Shown one piece after another: positions 1 to 10,024 of a stretch of 64,000 nucleotides of DNA (its first letter is position 1; the number at the start of each line of letters is the position of its first letter). The position numbers were made by a program, and so were the translations under genes. The stretch comes from Rhodothermales bacterium (GTDB lineage Bacteria > Bacteroidota > Rhodothermia > Rhodothermales > UBA10348): NCBI GenBank assembly GCA_028284865.1, contig JANQQV010000027.1, positions 1 through 64,000 on the forward strand, read 5' to 3'. The notes below the pieces were generated by a model, which was not told where the DNA came from, did not search any database, and worked only from the letters and a program-made list of their open reading frames with translations.

Positions 1-59
1 TTCTTCGACAGAAGAACGATGCCCGCCGCCCGCGAAGACGTCACGAAAGTTCCGGAGGA

Positions 60-2708
60 CTATTCCGCGTCGCGCGTGCTTTGCAAGTCGAACTGCGCAG
101 CCACGCGCGCCTGAAGCTCCATCAGGTGCGCACGGTCCATGCGCGAGGAGGCGCTACCCATGGCACCTTCGACCGCCTCAGCCAGCTCGGTCAGCTCCAG
201 GCGAGCGAGCGCGCGAGCTTCATCAGGTGCGTTCGGTACGAAAGGTGACGGACGCAGGTTGTTCATGATGCCACCCAGATGGTCGGCATACGACAACTGC
301 AGGTTGCGCTCGAAACGATCCAGTCCGGTCAGCGAGCCATACACCGCATCATCGATGTCTGAGAACAGCTCTTCAACCGTGTACGGGTCGTCCTGACGCA
401 GATCCGTGTTGATCACAACGGCCAGGCGGCGACGATCCGTCAGCGCGCCGAGCGCCATCATCTGCATCGAGTTAACCGTTTCGTAGACCGGCGTGTCGTA
501 GCGGCTGACACCAAAGCCTGAGTTCCAGTCATCGGTGCGGCCAGGGACGGCTTTGTTTAACAGATCCTGGCTGATGGGTAGCTCGGACGTATCGAGCGCA
601 CGATCCAGGATGAACGCCACGGCTTCGCGCTGCTCTGCACCAGAAACCGGCGTGAGCGGCATGGCCGCATTCGGGTCGCCTTTGCGATCTCGCTCGAAGT
701 GCGATCCACCGACCATCTTTGCGACCGTCGACAACTGACGGTACTTGGTGAACATCAGGCCATTCATGGCACTGCGCAGGCGTGCATAGGAGTCGTTATC
801 GCCAATCAGTCGTTCTTCGATCACCGGCGCAATAACATCCACCAACTCGCTCTGCTCATCGGCATAGGCCATCGGATCGGATGTCAGATCCCATACGCTG
901 GTCAGCGGATCGATACCGTTGCCATCGCCGTCGGTGTTGAACGCATGCAACGGATCGGCGGCCTGACGAGCGATGTCGGCAGCGACGTCGTCATCCGGGG
1001 TGTAGCCGTAGGAAATCGCCCAGACATCGTAGGCGCCGACTTCCATATTTACGTAGTCGCCCTGGTTGGCACGATCCGGGTTGATGTTTGAGCCGGCATA
1101 GTCCATCACGGACAGTGTGAGGCCGTTCTCAGTCGTGTAATTGGAATCGTGAATACGATTGAAGTCGATCGAACCCGAGCCTCGGAAGTTGTGACGCAGT
1201 CCGAGTGTATGGCCAACTTCGTGCAGCACGAGGTCGCGGAGCGCTGGGCCATAAAACTCTTCGGGAACGGCACCAACTGTGTCCATGAGGCCGTCAGCCA
1301 GAAGCGTCGTGGCCAGCAATCCCATTTCGAACTGCTTGCCATGCTCAGCCATGCAAAGCTGATCCTTCGCATCCGGTGACATCAAATCAATTTTGTGCTG
1401 CATGTCCTGCATTTTCTTCAGCATGCCATTCGGACCGGCCAGATCTGCCCATTCGGTGCCCCATCCGCGCATGAATACGGAAGAGAGTAGAATGTCGGCA
1501 TTCAGGATTTCGCCCGTACGAGGGTCGGTCTGGGATGGACCAATCGCGTAGCCCATCTGATGGGCCGCACTCCAACGAACGGTCGAGTAGCGCATGTCCT
1601 CGGCACTCCAGGTCGAATCGTCAGGGGCTTCCTTGGCGATGATGGCATTCGTGAAGCCAGCCGCCTCGTAGGCCTTCTGCCAGCCCTCAATGCCCTCTTT
1701 CACCCACTTGCGGAGCTCGTGAGGTACGGTGTGATCGATGTAGAACACAATCGGTTTGACCGGGTCCGACAGCTCGGCATCAGGATCCTTCTTCTCCAGA
1801 CGCCAGCGATTGATATACTGGTTCATCTGATTGAAGTCCGTCAGCTTGGAGAAGTCGCGCTGTGCATCGGTGAAGTAGCCGACGCGTTCGTCCGCCATGC
1901 GTCGAGGCATCGGGTCATCCGGAAGCGCAAAGAATGAGTAGCGAAGACCTACCGGGATGGATGAAGCATCTGATACGCCCGCTGAACTGGTGACCGGATT
2001 GCCATTGGGCTTGAAGGTCAGCAGGGCGTCGATCTCCACATTTTTAGGGAATGCCATCACGTTGGAGACGTACGAACGACTCTTGTCGAACATGACGGGT
2101 CGGCCACCGAAGTAGGGCTTGATGCGCTCGGAGAGCTTCATGTAGTCCGAAACGATGAAACTTCCGAAGTTGATGAGCAATGCCTTCGACGTCTCGTGCT
2201 CGCTTTCAATGGAGAAGGCACCAATGATCGAATGGCCCACGTTGTCATCAAGCGAGACGCGCAATGGCGAGCCTTCTTCCGCCGTAAAGCGCGTGTTCAC
2301 ATGGTGCAAATAGACTTTGTCGCCAACACGCTCAAAACGCATCATGCGCGTATCTCCGAGGGCGAGGCCGTCATGTATGTCGAATACACCCGTACCTCTG
2401 GAGTAGTGACTGATGAAGCCGAAATCCATTCCAAGCTGCTCAGGCTGGATCTCCAGATACATCGTCAGGTCGCGCTTCATGTGCACGTTGAAGACACCGT
2501 TCTTCGCTTCGGTGTCTTTCAGAACTTCTTTCCACTCCTTGAACGGAGACTTGGGCTTTGGAGGAGTCGCAGGTTTTGCAGCGGTCTGAGCCGAGGCAGA
2601 CGAGCCACCGCGATCGACGGTAGCGGCAGCAGGGTCCGTCACATTGACCGTCGTACAAGACGTCAGCAACAGGGCCATGGCTGCACACAGCAGTAGGGAA
2701 TTACGCAT
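60..2708 (-). CDS. Secreted zinc-dependent metalloprotease lipoprotein (DUF5117/DUF4953 type)
   Basis: The 882-residue product begins with a lipoprotein signal (MRNSLLLCAAMALLLTSC, lipobox LTSC), so the mature protein should be membrane-anchored outside the cytoplasm. A short Ala/Pro/Lys linker follows. The middle carries the extended zinc motif HEVGHTLGLRHNF (HExxHxxGxxH, metzincin class) near residue 500, preceded by an astacin/matrixin-like stretch and a Met-turn candidate (LSVMDYAG). The arrangement matches the Bacteroidota DUF5117-DUF5118-DUF4953 family. Substrates of this family are not known to me and the sequence does not tell. The ATG at 2708 is directly followed by the signal peptide. 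It stands alone, with the dapA-like gene upstream on the same strand after about 200 bp. Confidence 0.9.
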   Translation of the reverse strand: MRNSLLLCAAMALLLTSCTTVNVTDPAAATVDRGGSSASAQTAAKPATPPKPKSPFKEWKEVLKDTEAKNGVFNVHMKRDLTMYLEIQPEQLGMDFGFISHYSRGTGVFDIHDGLALGDTRMMRFERVGDKVYLHHVNTRFTAEEGSPLRVSLDDNVGHSIIGAFSIESEHETSKALLINFGSFIVSDYMKLSERIKPYFGGRPVMFDKSRSYVSNVMAFPKNVEIDALLTFKPNGNPVTSSAGVSDASSIPVGLRYSFFALPDDPMPRRMADERVGYFTDAQRDFSKLTDFNQMNQYINRWRLEKKDPDAELSDPVKPIVFYIDHTVPHELRKWVKEGIEGWQKAYEAAGFTNAIIAKEAPDDSTWSAEDMRYSTVRWSAAHQMGYAIGPSQTDPRTGEILNADILLSSVFMRGWGTEWADLAGPNGMLKKMQDMQHKIDLMSPDAKDQLCMAEHGKQFEMGLLATTLLADGLMDTVGAVPEEFYGPALRDLVLHEVGHTLGLRHNFRGSGSIDFNRIHDSNYTTENGLTLSVMDYAGSNINPDRANQGDYVNMEVGAYDVWAISYGYTPDDDVAADIARQAADPLHAFNTDGDGNGIDPLTSVWDLTSDPMAYADEQSELVDVIAPVIEERLIGDNDSYARLRSAMNGLMFTKYRQLSTVAKMVGGSHFERDRKGDPNAAMPLTPVSGAEQREAVAFILDRALDTSELPISQDLLNKAVPGRTDDWNSGFGVSRYDTPVYETVNSMQMMALGALTDRRRLAVVINTDLRQDDPYTVEELFSDIDDAVYGSLTGLDRFERNLQLSYADHLGGIMNNLRPSPFVPNAPDEARALARLELTELAEAVEGAMGSASSRMDRAHLMELQARVAAQFDLQSTRDAE

Positions 2709-2917
2709 GGAATCTGGGTATGAATGAAAAGAAGCCCGGAGTGAGAAGTGGCGGGAGTGCCAACGGTGGGGTGACCGCCTGGCAGCGTCGGGCGTGCTTC
2801 GCAGATGATTGCTGAAGAATACGGCCCAGAACGAGAGTCCTCAAGGTCGTTCCAGTTGCCGCCGTTGATCGCAAATCCGGCTACCTCGAAAGACTGAGGA
2901 CCAGGTGCGAATGCCCG

Positions 2918-3877
2918 TCAGGTCGTCAGGCTGCCTGACGCGTCTTCGCCGTCTTCAGCCCGGAAATTCGGCAGAACGCCCACGGTGTCCAGAATCTCTT
3001 CCATGCGCGATTCCATGGCAGGGGTGAGCGGCATGAGCGGCGGACGTAATGCTCTCCAGGCCGGCTCTTCGAGGGCATCGGCCAGGATGCGCTTCAGTGC
3101 GGGAATGAAAGGCAGGGCTTCAAGCGCCTTTCGCGTACGGATCATTCGATCTGCGGCTGACTTGTCGCCGTCGAAGACCTCGCGTACCAACCGAGACGTC
3201 ACGTTTGCCGTCGCTGATATGCAGCCCACTCCGCCTTCTTCAAGTGCATAGCTCAACAAGGCCTCAGAGCCGCTGAATACACCCACTCCTTCCAGTTCCT
3301 TGCAGAACAAGGTCAGGTTGTCCGTGTCGCCACTCGAGTCCTTGATGCCGACAATGGTCTCGGGCCAGGCTTCCATCAATCGGTGGATGATAGGAATCGA
3401 ATAGCCCGTGCCCGCCATTTTCGGATAGTGATAGAGCACGAGTCGGGACTGATCCGCAATTGTGTTCTCCAGCATGCGGGAAATGAAGGCGAACAGGCCA
3501 TCATCGCTCACAGGGCTGTAGTAGAAGGGCGGAAGCAGCAGGACGGCTCTTGCGCCCAATTCCTGCGCATGACGTGTCAGCTCGGCAGCATCGGTGTACG
3601 AGGTCTGTCCCGTTCCGACGATGATGCGAGAGAAATCTGCCCCCGCTTTTGCCAATTCGTCCAGAAGCATCCGCCGCTCCGAGATGGAAAACGAGGTCGC
3701 TTCTCCGGTCGTACCGAACAAAACCGTGCCGTGGGATCCTTTCTCCGTCAGCCAATCCATGTGCCGAAGCAGTCTGCCGGCATCAGCCGAAAGGTCCGCT
3801 GCAAGCGGCGTAACCGCTGCGGTCCAAACGCCTTTCAGAAAGGAAGATGATTCAGCGGCTGCGGGCGGGTTCGTCAT
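2918..3877 (-). CDS. Dihydrodipicolinate synthase / N-acetylneuraminate lyase family aldolase
   Basis: Class I aldolase of the DapA/NanA superfamily, forming a Schiff base with a pyruvate-type substrate. Visible landmarks are the GTTGEATSFS loop, the catalytic tyrosine in LYHYPKMAG, and the Schiff-base lysine in VGIKDSSGD. I chose the ATG at 3877 (319 aa) because it precedes MTNPPAAAESSSFLKGVWTA, the usual N terminus. The frame stays open to an ATG at 3970, which would add 31 unconserved residues. DapA itself cannot be separated from 2-keto-3-deoxygluconate or hydroxyproline-pathway aldolases by sequence alone, and no lysine-pathway gene lies nearby. Transcribed divergently from the hydrolase at 4049. 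Confidence 0.85.
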   Translation of the reverse strand: MTNPPAAAESSSFLKGVWTAAVTPLAADLSADAGRLLRHMDWLTEKGSHGTVLFGTTGEATSFSISERRMLLDELAKAGADFSRIIVGTGQTSYTDAAELTRHAQELGARAVLLLPPFYYSPVSDDGLFAFISRMLENTIADQSRLVLYHYPKMAGTGYSIPIIHRLMEAWPETIVGIKDSSGDTDNLTLFCKELEGVGVFSGSEALLSYALEEGGVGCISATANVTSRLVREVFDGDKSAADRMIRTRKALEALPFIPALKRILADALEEPAWRALRPPLMPLTPAMESRMEEILDTVGVLPNFRAEDGEDASGSLTT

Positions 3878-4048
3878 CAGGAAGGAGGAAGACGCGGGAG
3901 GATCGGCGAGGATACAAATACAAACGGGCGAAGACAGAGTTGATACATCTGTCGCGTTCGAGATGCCCAACTCACGTCACCAGGAATCTGTCCTGGGGAA
4001 TGCGGGTAAGAGCGGCCTCTCAACCTCGTTCCCTGACTTCCGTTCCTC

Positions 4049-5011
4049 ATGTCCCGACGATGGACTGCACTTCTTGTTTTTCTTGCCTTGGTCCTGCTCG
4101 TTTTTGCGGGGCCGAGGGCATCGACTGATCTCACCTGGACCGAGCCATCCTTGGGCGAGCCGCTCGACGAATGGCTGGCCGCGAGTGAAGCCCAGTTGGG
4201 AAACGTGACGCCGGGAAAAGAAAAGGGCATCGTCTGGTCCGACAGTTCGAAGGCGCGTACCGATCTGGCCGTCGTATACCTGCACGGCTTTTCGGCCAGT
4301 CGTCTTGAGGCGGCTCCCTACCCGGATTCAATCGCCGCCGAGCTTGGAGCCAACCTGTACTACTCCCGCTTGGCAGGTCACGGCCGGGATGGGGACGATC
4401 TGGGTGCGTCCACAGCGGAAGAATGGTATCAAAGTGCTGCAGAGGCGATCCGAATTGGTGAAGCTATCGGCGACAGCCTGATCGTGATCGGTCTCTCAAC
4501 AGGCGCCACGCTGGCTGCAGCCGCGGCGCTTGACCCCGATTTGCGCCGAAAATGGAAGGCCCAGATCTGGATCAGTCCCAACTTCACGGTCGCCAACCCG
4601 GAATCCGAGATGCTGCTGTGGCCCTGGGGGAGTGTGCTGCTGCGTATGGTGCAGGGCGATACGTATTCCTGGGAGCCGCAGAACGAACGTCACGCCATGA
4701 TTGGATCGCAAACGTATCCCTCCAGGGTATTGTTGGAGGTCGTATCGCTCACAGATGTTGTGCGCAACCTGCCTTTCGAGGACATGGTCACGCCAACGCT
4801 GATGTTTTATTCACCGGATGATCGAGTGATCTCGGCCCCTGTCGCCCAGGATCTGTTCGCGCAAATGACGGCTCCGAAAGACAGCATTCGTGTGCTGCGC
4901 GCACTCGACGAGAACATGCATGTCATCGTGGGTGATGCCCTCGGGCCGGAAAATTCGACCCCGTTTGCTCGTCGAACGGTGGAATGGATCAGGTCGCTGG
5001 GCGACTCCTAG
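4049..5011 (+). CDS. Alpha/beta hydrolase (carboxylesterase/lipase-like), membrane-anchored or exported
   Basis: The 320-residue protein starts with an uncleaved-looking hydrophobic segment (residues 5-21), which suggests membrane anchoring or export. It then shows the alpha/beta-hydrolase plan: oxyanion region YLHGFSASR, nucleophile elbow GLSTG with Ser150, acid in YSPDDRVIS and a C-terminal His in NMHVIVGD. The HGFSASR/GLSTG pattern resembles monoacylglycerol lipase/carboxylesterase Est30-like enzymes, but the substrate is not predictable. Its stop lies 5 bp from the stop of the convergent TonB receptor gene. Confidence 0.85.
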   Translation: MSRRWTALLVFLALVLLVFAGPRASTDLTWTEPSLGEPLDEWLAASEAQLGNVTPGKEKGIVWSDSSKARTDLAVVYLHGFSASRLEAAPYPDSIAAELGANLYYSRLAGHGRDGDDLGASTAEEWYQSAAEAIRIGEAIGDSLIVIGLSTGATLAAAAALDPDLRRKWKAQIWISPNFTVANPESEMLLWPWGSVLLRMVQGDTYSWEPQNERHAMIGSQTYPSRVLLEVVSLTDVVRNLPFEDMVTPTLMFYSPDDRVISAPVAQDLFAQMTAPKDSIRVLRALDENMHVIVGDALGPENSTPFARRTVEWIRSLGDS

Positions 5012-5016
5012 ATAGC

Positions 5017-7962
5017 TTAGAATTCGTGGGTCAGGCGAAGCATCGCCACGCGTCCGATTTCGGGCACGAACACGAATTCGCGGTGCCGGTTGTCTGTCAG
5101 ATTCTGGACGGTGAGATTGACCATGGTGTCCTTGGAGAACGGCACGCTGTAATAGAGCGAAGCGTCCACGACGAAGTAGGACTCCACGGCGCCCACATAC
5201 ACGTCGCTTCGCACGTCATATCCGTCCACGTACCGGGCGCGCAGTGAACCTCCGAAGTCCCCTTCATCCCCATCATAAAAGACCTGGAATCCGGTCTTGT
5301 AGCGCGGGGCATTGAGGGAGATGTCTGCCACCCCGTCGACATTCTCGAAGTAATTGTCGCTGAGCCATGAGCCCATGACGCCAAGCCGCAGCTGGCGGGA
5401 GAGGAAGAGCATCAGGTTGGCATCGACACCGTTGATCGTGACCTCCCCGAAGTTGCGGCGAACGAGCATGACAGCGGTTGGATCGAAGGCCTCCACGGGC
5501 GATACGGTACCAAACGGGATGGCTCCCGCCAGTCCGGCCGCCAGCAGGAAGGCGACTTCCCGCGTCGGATCGCCGTCTCCGTTGGCATAGATCTGGCCTG
5601 ATTGATCCAGCAATTGAAGCGTCTCCAAGGCACTCGCATTCTCAGCCTGGGCCAGCGCGTCGCCCACCGATTGGATCAGGGCGGCGTTCAGGGTGCTGCC
5701 CTCGAGGAAGACATTGGGCGTTCCAACGAGATAGGGGCCCTTGAAGTCGGATACCTGGCTGCGGTAGGCATCGATACCAATCACCAGTCCGCGGCCGATA
5801 AGGCCCTTGTAGCCCAACTCGATCGTTCGCGTCCGGGTGATGTCGAGCGATGGAACGTCCCGCGCATTACTGACATCCTCAAAAGACTGGCTATCGAGAT
5901 TCAGTTGGCGCATCACGTTCTGGACGTCTGTCACGGCCTCGGGGAGCACGGCGTCGAGCGCGGCAGAAAACGCATCGACCTGACCAGATGGGATGACGCC
6001 GTCGTCAGCCAGCGTTTGCGCGAGTCCGGCCACCGCTGACTGCCGTGCCACGGACCACATTACATTGGTGAATACCGGGTCATCGAGGTCGATGAAGTCG
6101 GATTCGCTCCGGCCACGCGGGTCCAGCGGAGCAAACGGGGATCGGAACTGAGGGCGACCGTCGGCCGAACGCATGAACGAGAACCCGCGCTGCATGCCCT
6201 GGACGCGGAGATCCGTTTCGGGCGCGAAGCCGAGGAGCGGCTCCATCTGGCCGAGCGTAAAGAGGTCGCGGGCGCCGACGATGTCCGAAAACAGGTCGTT
6301 GGGAAGGGGAGTGTTGAACGCGCGGTTGTATGTGGCGCGGAAAGTGTGATTTGTCTTTGGTTTTAGCACGAGCGCGGCGCGCGGAGAGAGCGTGGTGCGC
6401 TCGAGGCGATCGTGGTAGTCGACGCGCGCCGCGCCCACCAACGACAGCCAGGTGCGCACATCCCAGTCGGCCTGCACATAGCTGCCGATCTCGGCAACGT
6501 TATCGCTGTTTTCATTGCGCCCATTTACCGTTCCCTCGCCCTCAGGCATGGTGTAGAAGGCATCCAATCCATAAGTGAACTGAAGGCGCGAGCTGGGCGT
6601 GCTGTAATGCTGCACCTGCGCCACGACCATCTTTGACACATCCCGGAATTGTTCTCCCGTGCGCAGGAAGTAGGAGTCACCCGAGTTCAGGAGGTTGGCG
6701 TACGTCTGAGCAAAAAGTCGCCCTCGCTGGTATCGAATCTGCCCATATCCCATTCGGGCATTATTGACCTGCGCGGCACCTGTGGGTGTGATTTCAATGT
6801 TGTCGCCACGCGTCAGGCCGGTGTTGAACGACAAGGTGCCGCCGCGAATGTCCCGGATCTCGACGGCTCCGTTAAAGGCCAGATTTCGGACATTGAAATC
6901 CCGCTGGCCAATCTTCAAGGTGTCGGTCAGGGCGCCTTCCTGGATGGCCAGTGTACGAGCAGCGATCTCTTCGGGATCGCGATACTCGAATTCGTCTCCC
7001 GTGTAGTACTGCCCCGAGAATTTGTATCCGATCCGCTGTCCACGTGTGCCCGCGTGTCGGAACGAGCCGAGCTTGATATCCTGCTGTCCGCCTGCGAGGG
7101 TCACCGAGGTGCCGCGGGCGTCAAACGGACTGCGAGTCATCATGTGCACGACACCGTTGGCGGCGTTCGGGCCATACAGCGCCGATGCGGGGCCGGACAC
7201 GACTTCAATTTGCTCGATGTCCCCCTCTGTCATCGGGATCAACTGAAGCGCCGTCAGCCGGACAGAAGGAGCTCGGGCAATCCGGTTGTCAACCAGGGTC
7301 AGGAGAGAGCTGGCCAAGTTGTCATTGAATCCGCGAACGACGATGCGGGAGGAGACGATTCCGGTATTCACGATGTCCACGGCCGGTACAGACATCAAAT
7401 GGGTGGCGGCCGTCAGTGCCGTCCGCGATCGCAGTTCTTTCGGTTCCAGGACCGTTATGGCCGCCGGTGCGTCAAGCAATTTCTCGGGTGAACGCGAGGC
7501 CGTAACCGTGATTGGATTGATGAGCTGTCCACTCGGGATCAACCGAATCGAAAACTCCCTGACCGCATCCACAGCCACCGCTACATCTTCGCGGGTCCAC
7601 GTTTCGAACCCGACGTAGGACACCGTGAGGCGATATTCGCCGGCAGGCACTTCGACATCGAAACGACCATTTTCGTCCGTCGCCATCCCCGTATCGATCG
7701 ACCGGCCATCCGTGGCGCGCCCCGTGATGTGCACGTTGGCCCCCGGAAGAGCGATGCCGGTCTCGTCATCAATAACCACACCGGACAAGGATGCTCGATC
7801 GGGGGTGAAATGCGGAGCTGTTGGGTTGAAAGACGCGAATGCCGGAAGCGTGATGGCCAAAGAGGCTGTAACCATTAGTGAGGCAACGAGCAGAGCACGG
7901 AGACGCTCGACATTGAAAAGAGCGCCTGCGGGACTTGAAATGCGATAGGGCGGATAACGCAT
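5017..7962 (-). CDS. TonB-dependent outer-membrane receptor with N-terminal carboxypeptidase-regulatory-like domain
   Basis: Outer-membrane beta-barrel importer of about 981 aa. After a signal peptide ending near FASF there is a CarboxypepD_reg-like domain (LSGVVIDDETGIALPGANV to YVGFETWTRED), then a plug domain (ITVTASRSPEKLLDAPAAIT, IEVVSGPASALYGPNAANG), then a barrel ending in a C-terminal aromatic (LRLTHEF) as outer-membrane proteins do. I prefer the ATG at 7962 (MRYPPYRIS) over one at 8019, which would put 19 extra residues before the signal. No SusD partner lies next to it, so it is more likely a classical siderophore/cobalamin-type receptor than a SusC. The ligand is not deducible. Divergent from the MATE gene. 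Confidence 0.92.
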   Translation of the reverse strand: MRYPPYRISSPAGALFNVERLRALLVASLMVTASLAITLPAFASFNPTAPHFTPDRASLSGVVIDDETGIALPGANVHITGRATDGRSIDTGMATDENGRFDVEVPAGEYRLTVSYVGFETWTREDVAVAVDAVREFSIRLIPSGQLINPITVTASRSPEKLLDAPAAITVLEPKELRSRTALTAATHLMSVPAVDIVNTGIVSSRIVVRGFNDNLASSLLTLVDNRIARAPSVRLTALQLIPMTEGDIEQIEVVSGPASALYGPNAANGVVHMMTRSPFDARGTSVTLAGGQQDIKLGSFRHAGTRGQRIGYKFSGQYYTGDEFEYRDPEEIAARTLAIQEGALTDTLKIGQRDFNVRNLAFNGAVEIRDIRGGTLSFNTGLTRGDNIEITPTGAAQVNNARMGYGQIRYQRGRLFAQTYANLLNSGDSYFLRTGEQFRDVSKMVVAQVQHYSTPSSRLQFTYGLDAFYTMPEGEGTVNGRNENSDNVAEIGSYVQADWDVRTWLSLVGAARVDYHDRLERTTLSPRAALVLKPKTNHTFRATYNRAFNTPLPNDLFSDIVGARDLFTLGQMEPLLGFAPETDLRVQGMQRGFSFMRSADGRPQFRSPFAPLDPRGRSESDFIDLDDPVFTNVMWSVARQSAVAGLAQTLADDGVIPSGQVDAFSAALDAVLPEAVTDVQNVMRQLNLDSQSFEDVSNARDVPSLDITRTRTIELGYKGLIGRGLVIGIDAYRSQVSDFKGPYLVGTPNVFLEGSTLNAALIQSVGDALAQAENASALETLQLLDQSGQIYANGDGDPTREVAFLLAAGLAGAIPFGTVSPVEAFDPTAVMLVRRNFGEVTINGVDANLMLFLSRQLRLGVMGSWLSDNYFENVDGVADISLNAPRYKTGFQVFYDGDEGDFGGSLRARYVDGYDVRSDVYVGAVESYFVVDASLYYSVPFSKDTMVNLTVQNLTDNRHREFVFVPEIGRVAMLRLTHEF

Positions 7963-8033
7963 GACGGTCAGGGTGGCGAGGTGCGGGCGGCACCTGTCTT
8001 GATGGCGGGAAAAGACCATCGGCCGGCCAGCCG

Positions 8034-9464
8034 ATGGACAAACATCGAAAACCGCCCGACCCTTTTCAACCCGTACTCAAATGGGCGAACTTGCGGCGCT
8101 CACCATCACCCCTTTCGTTTCGATCTCCCTTGTCACAACACGCGTTCGAGAAAGCGCCCCGGCGCACGCTGTTCAAGCTGTCCATCCCCGTCCTGTTTTC
8201 GCTGGTCGCGGAGCCGATCACGGGCCTGGTTGATACGGCGTTTGTAGCGCGTCTCGGTGCCGTGGAATTGGCCGCACTGGGAGTGGGTACGATGGCGTTG
8301 TCGTCTGTCTTCTGGATCTTCAACTTCCTGGGAGTAGCCACACAAACAGATGTAGCCCAAGCAGATGGGCGGGGCGAGTCGGCTGAGCGAGGGGCGATTT
8401 GCGGGTTGTCGATGATGCTGTCCCTCCTGATAGGCGTCGGGTCGGCCTTGCTCCTGTGGCCGTTCATATCAACCGTATCCGGGCTATTGGGAGCCACGGG
8501 CGACATTGGGTTGGCCTCTGACAGTTACATCGGGATTCGCCTCTGGGGATCTCCGGCCATCCTGGTCACCATTGCCGGTTTCGGGGCGTTGAGGGGCGTA
8601 CAGCGGATGCAGATCCCCCTGTGGATCGCCGTCGGGGTCAACGTGCTGAACATCAAACTGGATGCCCTGCTGATTTTCGGCTTTGGCCCCATCCCTGCTT
8701 TCGGGATTGAAGGGGCAGCTGCAGCGACAGCCATAGCGCAGTGGGTAGGTGCTGTCGCCACGTGGATGGTGGTTCGTCGCGAACTCGGCGCGCGTGTGGT
8801 CTGGAATGCCGACAAGGCCAAACACCTCTTCCGGGTGGGGTGGGACCTGTTCCTTCGCACAGGCGCTCTTACGCTCTTCCTGCTTGTCGGCACGCGCGAG
8901 GCCACCAAACTGGGCGCAGAAGCCGGCGCCGCCCATCAGGCCATTCGCCAATTTTGGCTGTTCACCGCTCTCTTTCTGGACTCCTTCGCAATCGCGGGGC
9001 AGAGCTTAGTCGCCTACTTCGCGGGGAATGACCGGACCGCCACTGCCCGTCGCGTCGCCCGGACGATCTTAGAATTCTGTTTTGGATTCGGCTTCGTGCT
9101 CATGGTCGTCATGTGGGTGGGAGAAGGTTGGATTGCCCGTCTGCTCGTCCCAGAAACCGCCGTACTCGCCTTCGGATCGGCGTGGTGGCTGGCTCTGCTT
9201 TTTCAGCCTCTCAACGCGCTTGCTTTCGGGACCGACGGGATTCATTGGGGAACGGGCGATTTCGCCTTCCTTCGAAACGCAACCGTCGTTGCTACTGGGG
9301 TCAGTGTCGGCGCGCTCTATGTGCTGGCCGCATGGATGGGCCTGTCGCTCCCTTTGATTTGGGCTGTGACCGGGCTTTGGATCGGGATACGGGTGTTGTT
9401 TGGAGTGGGACGGGTGTGGCCGGGTTCACGCATGGCGCCACTCGGGACCTGGCGCCAGGAATAA
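8034..9464 (+). CDS. MATE family efflux transporter (DinF-like)
   Basis: Polytopic inner-membrane antiporter of 476 aa. About 12 hydrophobic segments are visible, beginning with LFKLSIPVLFSLVAEPITGLV, which matches the first helix of the MATE/DinF branch, and GLVDTAFVARLGAVELAALGVG, a family hallmark. The second half repeats the pattern (AIRQFWLFTALFLDSFAIAG). The first ~40 residues before the helix are basic and poorly MATE-like, so a later start is possible, but the ATG at 8034 is the only strong one. Only 71 bp separate it from the divergent TonB receptor. Substrate unknown. Confidence 0.9.
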   Translation: MDKHRKPPDPFQPVLKWANLRRSPSPLSFRSPLSQHAFEKAPRRTLFKLSIPVLFSLVAEPITGLVDTAFVARLGAVELAALGVGTMALSSVFWIFNFLGVATQTDVAQADGRGESAERGAICGLSMMLSLLIGVGSALLLWPFISTVSGLLGATGDIGLASDSYIGIRLWGSPAILVTIAGFGALRGVQRMQIPLWIAVGVNVLNIKLDALLIFGFGPIPAFGIEGAAAATAIAQWVGAVATWMVVRRELGARVVWNADKAKHLFRVGWDLFLRTGALTLFLLVGTREATKLGAEAGAAHQAIRQFWLFTALFLDSFAIAGQSLVAYFAGNDRTATARRVARTILEFCFGFGFVLMVVMWVGEGWIARLLVPETAVLAFGSAWWLALLFQPLNALAFGTDGIHWGTGDFAFLRNATVVATGVSVGALYVLAAWMGLSLPLIWAVTGLWIGIRVLFGVGRVWPGSRMAPLGTWRQE

Positions 9465-9574
9465 TGGCGAATGAACCGGCCGCGGTTTGAGAAGCGCTTC
9501 GTGGATAACTGCTCCTCGCTTTCTGGTCATGCGACCGGTAGTTTTCGGCTCTTCTGAAACCCAATCCCCAGATC

Positions 9575-10024
9575 ATGCCGACACCTCACTACGACCGCGT
9601 CAAGGAATTCATGCAGAAAGTTGGGCAGGACACGCCCGAAGGAGCCATCGTCCCGGACGAAAAGATCCGCATTCTGCGCGCCAAACTGATTCTTGAGGAA
9701 GCGCTTGAAACTGTGGCCGCGATGGGTGTGACCGTCCATACGAACGGCCATGAAATCACCGAGGAAGGCCTGGGCTATGCGGCTCCGAATGCCGTAGACC
9801 TGAAAGAAGTTGTCGACGGCTGTGCAGATATTTCGGTGGTGACCATCGGAACACTGATCGCATTCGGCGTGGACGATGAACCCGTTCTCGAGGAAGTGGA
9901 TGCCTCTAACCTGCGCAAGTTCGGCGAAGGCAGTTACCGTCGAGAGGACGGGAAATGGATGAAGCCGCCAGGATGGACGCCTCCCGACATCATGGGAGCG
10001 ATTGACAAGGGGTGGGGTCGGTGA
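9575..10024 (+). CDS. MazG / phosphoribosyl-ATP pyrophosphohydrolase-like protein
   Basis: All-alpha NTP pyrophosphohydrolase-like protein of 149 aa. The metal-binding pattern is visible as ILEEALETVAA (EExxE) followed by EVVDGCADISVVTIG (ExxDxxxD type), as in the PRA-PH/MazG-like family. Family members hydrolyse NTPs or phosphoribosyl-ATP to the monophosphate and pyrophosphate. No his genes are near, so a house-cleaning nucleotide role is more likely than histidine synthesis. Its TGA overlaps the GTG start of the next gene (GTGA), which points to translational coupling. Confidence 0.75.
   Translation: MPTPHYDRVKEFMQKVGQDTPEGAIVPDEKIRILRAKLILEEALETVAAMGVTVHTNGHEITEEGLGYAAPNAVDLKEVVDGCADISVVTIGTLIAFGVDDEPVLEEVDASNLRKFGEGSYRREDGKWMKPPGWTPPDIMGAIDKGWGR

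Noticed and set aside
6649-7491. A 280-codon plus-strand frame inside the TonB receptor gene
   Set aside because: Shadow of the plug and barrel coding region on the minus strand.
9491-9500. GAAGCGCTTC palindrome before the MazG-like gene as another LacI-type operator
   Set aside because: Only the inner eight bases fit; the outer TG/CA positions do not match, and such cores occur by chance.
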